From: Lysobacterales bacterium
Lineage (GTDB): Bacteria; Pseudomonadota; Gammaproteobacteria; Xanthomonadales; SZUA-5
Length of the DNA stretch: 6,963 nt
Direction: 5' to 3'
Assembly: GCA_024710675.1 (NCBI GenBank)
Contig: JANJUH010000316.1
Coordinates: 1-6,963, forward strand
A program made the translations under genes and the position numbers. Shown one piece after another: positions 5,101 through 6,963 of this stretch. Numbering within the stretch: the first letter of the stretch is position 1; each line of letters opens with the position of its first letter. The notes under the pieces are model-generated. The model did no database searches, was not told where the DNA came from, and saw nothing but the letters and a program-made list of their open reading frames with translations.

Positions 5101-6963
5101 CTAGCCCAGCGCCGAGCGCAACGCGCGCACCACCTCGCTGGTACGGGTGGGGCGCTTGCCGGGATCCGATGCGATCGCCGGGGCCAGCACCGCGCGGACA
5201 CCTTCTGACAATCCCTCGTCCAGGCGCGCCTTTTCTGTCGCGGGACCGCCGGCCAAGGCGCGCGCAAATCGACCCAGCACGCCTTTGCTCTCGACCGACT
5301 CCGGCGTCGCCGGAAGCCGTCCGGTCAAGAGCTCGTGCGCCAGCACACCGAAGGCGTGCACGTCAGCCGCGCGGGTTACCGCCTGCCCCGAACGCTGCTC
5401 AGGTGCCGCATAGCCAGGCGTACCGCGCGCCACGCCGGCCGCAGCTTTTCCTTCCTCCATTAAGACCGCGATGCCAAAGTCGATCAACACCGGCGATCCA
5501 TCCTCGCGGAGAATGATGTTGTCCGGCTTGAGATCCAGGTGCAGCAATCCCTGGTCATGCAAGGCGTCAATCGTCCGGGCCAGCGCTTCCAGCAACTGCA
5601 TCCGGCCCACGTCATCGCCCGTCCATGGCAGTCGGTTGCGCAAGGTGGACCCTGGAACGAACTCCTGCACAACAAAGGGCTGTCCGTTAAGCGTCTTTCC
5701 GAGCGCGAACACCCGGGCCAGACCGCGATCACTCAGCCGCTGCGCGAGTTCGAACTCGCGCCTGGCGCTGTCGAGCCTTTCCGTGAGTTGAGCAGCGGGC
5801 AGGTCCGGCGTCACCTTCAGGAGCTTGATGGCCACTTCCGCATTGCGCCGCAGGTCGTACGCCCTGAGCACCTCGCCCTGCGCCCCGCCTCCGAGGCGCG
5901 CACGAATGATGTAACGCCTGGGGATCACGGAAGGCTCGTCCCCCAACGGAATCGGTGGGTCGCACTCGACCATCGGCGGACAGTCGTGCTGGAGGAGCAA
6001 GGACTCCGCCTCGTCTCGTTCCCGGCCGAGGCCGTGTGTGCTGGCAACACCGCAGGCTCGCAACAGGTAATCACGCCGATCGTCGGCTCGATCAGCATGC
6101 CCGGCCGCCAACAGCAGGGCCCTGGCTTCCACGTCGGCGATACCTGCCTGGCGAGCCCGGACCGCCACGCCGAGGGCATCCTGATGCGCCAGCGCTCCTT
6201 CGGCCGTTGTCGCAAGAGCCAGGTCGATCCAGAGCCGTGTGTGCGGCATCACCAGTTCGCGACTCGCCCTCAGACGATCAGTGACTGCGCCCAGCTCGGC
6301 CCTACGTCCAATCGCCGTCAGCACGGCCAGTTCGGCGATCCCCAGAAAGGCCCGGCGATCATGGTCGGCGGCCCCCAGCAGTCCTGACTCCTGCAGCGCA
6401 CGCGACAGAGCCAGACCCTCGTCGATCTGGCCGCTCTCGATCATGGCCCTGACCAGCCACACCTGTGCAGCCAGCCGACCGACAGCACCCTTCGCAACGG
6501 TCAGATTACGTTCGAAGTACCACCGCGCCTCGCTCGCCCGGCCCGCCTGCAGGCTCAGTCGCCCCAGAGTGCCCAGCGTGATCGCGATGCCCTGCTCGTC
6601 TCCGATCAGGATCTTGCACGCCAGGCTGCGCGTGGCCGCGAGGAGTGCAGCATCCACATGACCCAGTAACGCCAGCGCCGCAGCGAGTGAATCACAAGCC
6701 TGCCCCACCCCTGCAGTTGACCCAGCCGTCGCATAGGCCAACTCCGCGCGCGAGAGGTCGGCCAGGGCCAGATCAAACTGGTGATCCTGCAGGCGCAGCA
6801 TTCCCACGACATGGTCCCGGCGCGCAGCCAGGACCGGGCTATCGTCTACCAAAAGATCGGCCAGCGCCTCGCGGAGCGCTGGACGCGCCGTCTCATCGCG
6901 GACGCGAAGCATGGCGACCTCCAGCCGCGCCAAGCGGGACCAGCGATCATCACCGGACGCAGC
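5101..6963 (-). CDS. TPR-like helical-repeat protein with C-terminal Hanks-type Ser/Thr kinase (N-terminus beyond window)
   Basis: The frame is open through the right edge, giving 620 visible residues and a TAG stop at 5101-5103. A TTG at 6933 could serve as a start, but ten further open codons precede it, so the true start is probably outside. Residues 1-340 are Ala/Leu-rich helical repeats of TPR type, for example LGRLSLQAGRASEARWYFER, and may bind partners. Residues 350-620 form a complete kinase domain. They include a glycine loop LGGGAQGEV, VAIK with ATP-binding Lys380, HLDLKPDN with catalytic Asp477, DFG with Asp495, and GTPGYAAPEQ with Glu522. All catalytic residues are present. The HRD arginine is Leu, so this is a non-RD kinase that may not need activation-loop phosphorylation. 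Kinase-last order is less common than kinase-first in bacteria. No membrane helix is seen, so it is probably cytoplasmic. It is probably the promoter-proximal partner of the TrkA-RyR gene 37 bp downstream, whose product could be its substrate (inferred). Confidence 0.88.
   Translation of the reverse strand, partial: AASGDDRWSRLARLEVAMLRVRDETARPALREALADLLVDDSPVLAARRDHVVGMLRLQDHQFDLALADLSRAELAYATAGSTAGVGQACDSLAAALALLGHVDAALLAATRSLACKILIGDEQGIAITLGTLGRLSLQAGRASEARWYFERNLTVAKGAVGRLAAQVWLVRAMIESGQIDEGLALSRALQESGLLGAADHDRRAFLGIAELAVLTAIGRRAELGAVTDRLRASRELVMPHTRLWIDLALATTAEGALAHQDALGVAVRARQAGIADVEARALLLAAGHADRADDRRDYLLRACGVASTHGLGRERDEAESLLLQHDCPPMVECDPPIPLGDEPSVIPRRYIIRARLGGGAQGEVLRAYDLRRNAEVAIKLLKVTPDLPAAQLTERLDSARREFELAQRLSDRGLARVFALGKTLNGQPFVVQEFVPGSTLRNRLPWTGDDVGRMQLLEALARTIDALHDQGLLHLDLKPDNIILREDGSPVLIDFGIAVLMEEGKAAAGVARGTPGYAAPEQRSGQAVTRAADVHAFGVLAHELLTGRLPATPESVESKGVLGRFARALAGGPATEKARLDEGLSEGVRAVLAPAIASDPGKRPTRTSEVVRALRSALG

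Noticed and set aside
4626..6387. Long plus-strand open frames at 4626-5516 and 5539-6387
   Set aside because: Both run antisense to the TrkA-RyR and kinase genes. Their translations are Arg/Pro/Gln-rich and motif-free, while the minus strand encodes all kinase motifs.

Overview
The window is GC-rich DNA with G or C at most third codon positions. Two features fit a high-GC proteobacterium, perhaps a xanthomonad-like gammaproteobacterium: one gene has a well-supported TTG start, and the proteins belong to multidomain signalling families. No taxonomic marker is present, so this is only an impression. There are no rRNA, tRNA, CRISPR or insertion-sequence signals. Almost all of the sequence is taken up by four large genes, two of which run off the window edges.

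Layout. (1) Positions 1-948, minus strand: the N-terminal 316 codons of a TIR-domain protein fused to an nSTAND-type P-loop ATPase, truncated at the left edge. (2) Positions 949-1384: an intergenic region with no convincing gene but with a cluster of short direct and inverted repeats. (3) Positions 1385-3235, plus strand: a SLOG-like Rossmannoid nucleotide-sensor domain fused to a four-helix, SLATT-like membrane region. The open frame extends upstream to 1160, but the extra 75 codons do not look coding. (4) Positions 3276-5063, minus strand: a membrane-anchored TrkA-N/RCK-type NAD-binding protein with a second Rossmann-like domain and a C-terminal ryanodine-receptor (RyR) domain. (5) Positions 5101 to the right edge, minus strand: a TPR-like helical-repeat protein ending in a complete Hanks-type Ser/Thr kinase domain. 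Genes 5 and 4 are 37 bp apart in the same direction and probably form one transcription unit, kinase first. Genes 3 and 4 converge, with 40 bp between their stop codons. Genes 1 and 3 diverge from the repeat-bearing intergenic region.

How the genes may work together. Every gene carries a domain that makes, consumes or senses nucleotides or NAD-type ligands: a TIR domain with its putative catalytic glutamate, a SLOG domain, a TrkA-N NAD fold with RyR, and an ATP-dependent kinase. Two of them also carry membrane helices. This combination resembles nucleotide-centred immunity and conflict systems. In Thoeris, a TIR enzyme makes a cyclic ADP-ribose isomer that a SLOG domain senses. The inference here is an accessory, possibly defensive, locus in which a TIR-STAND sensor and membrane effectors gated by SLOG or RCK/RyR domains are grouped. 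The domain calls rest on visible motifs. The functional coupling is a hypothesis, because the genes are not all in one operon and the window is truncated at both ends.
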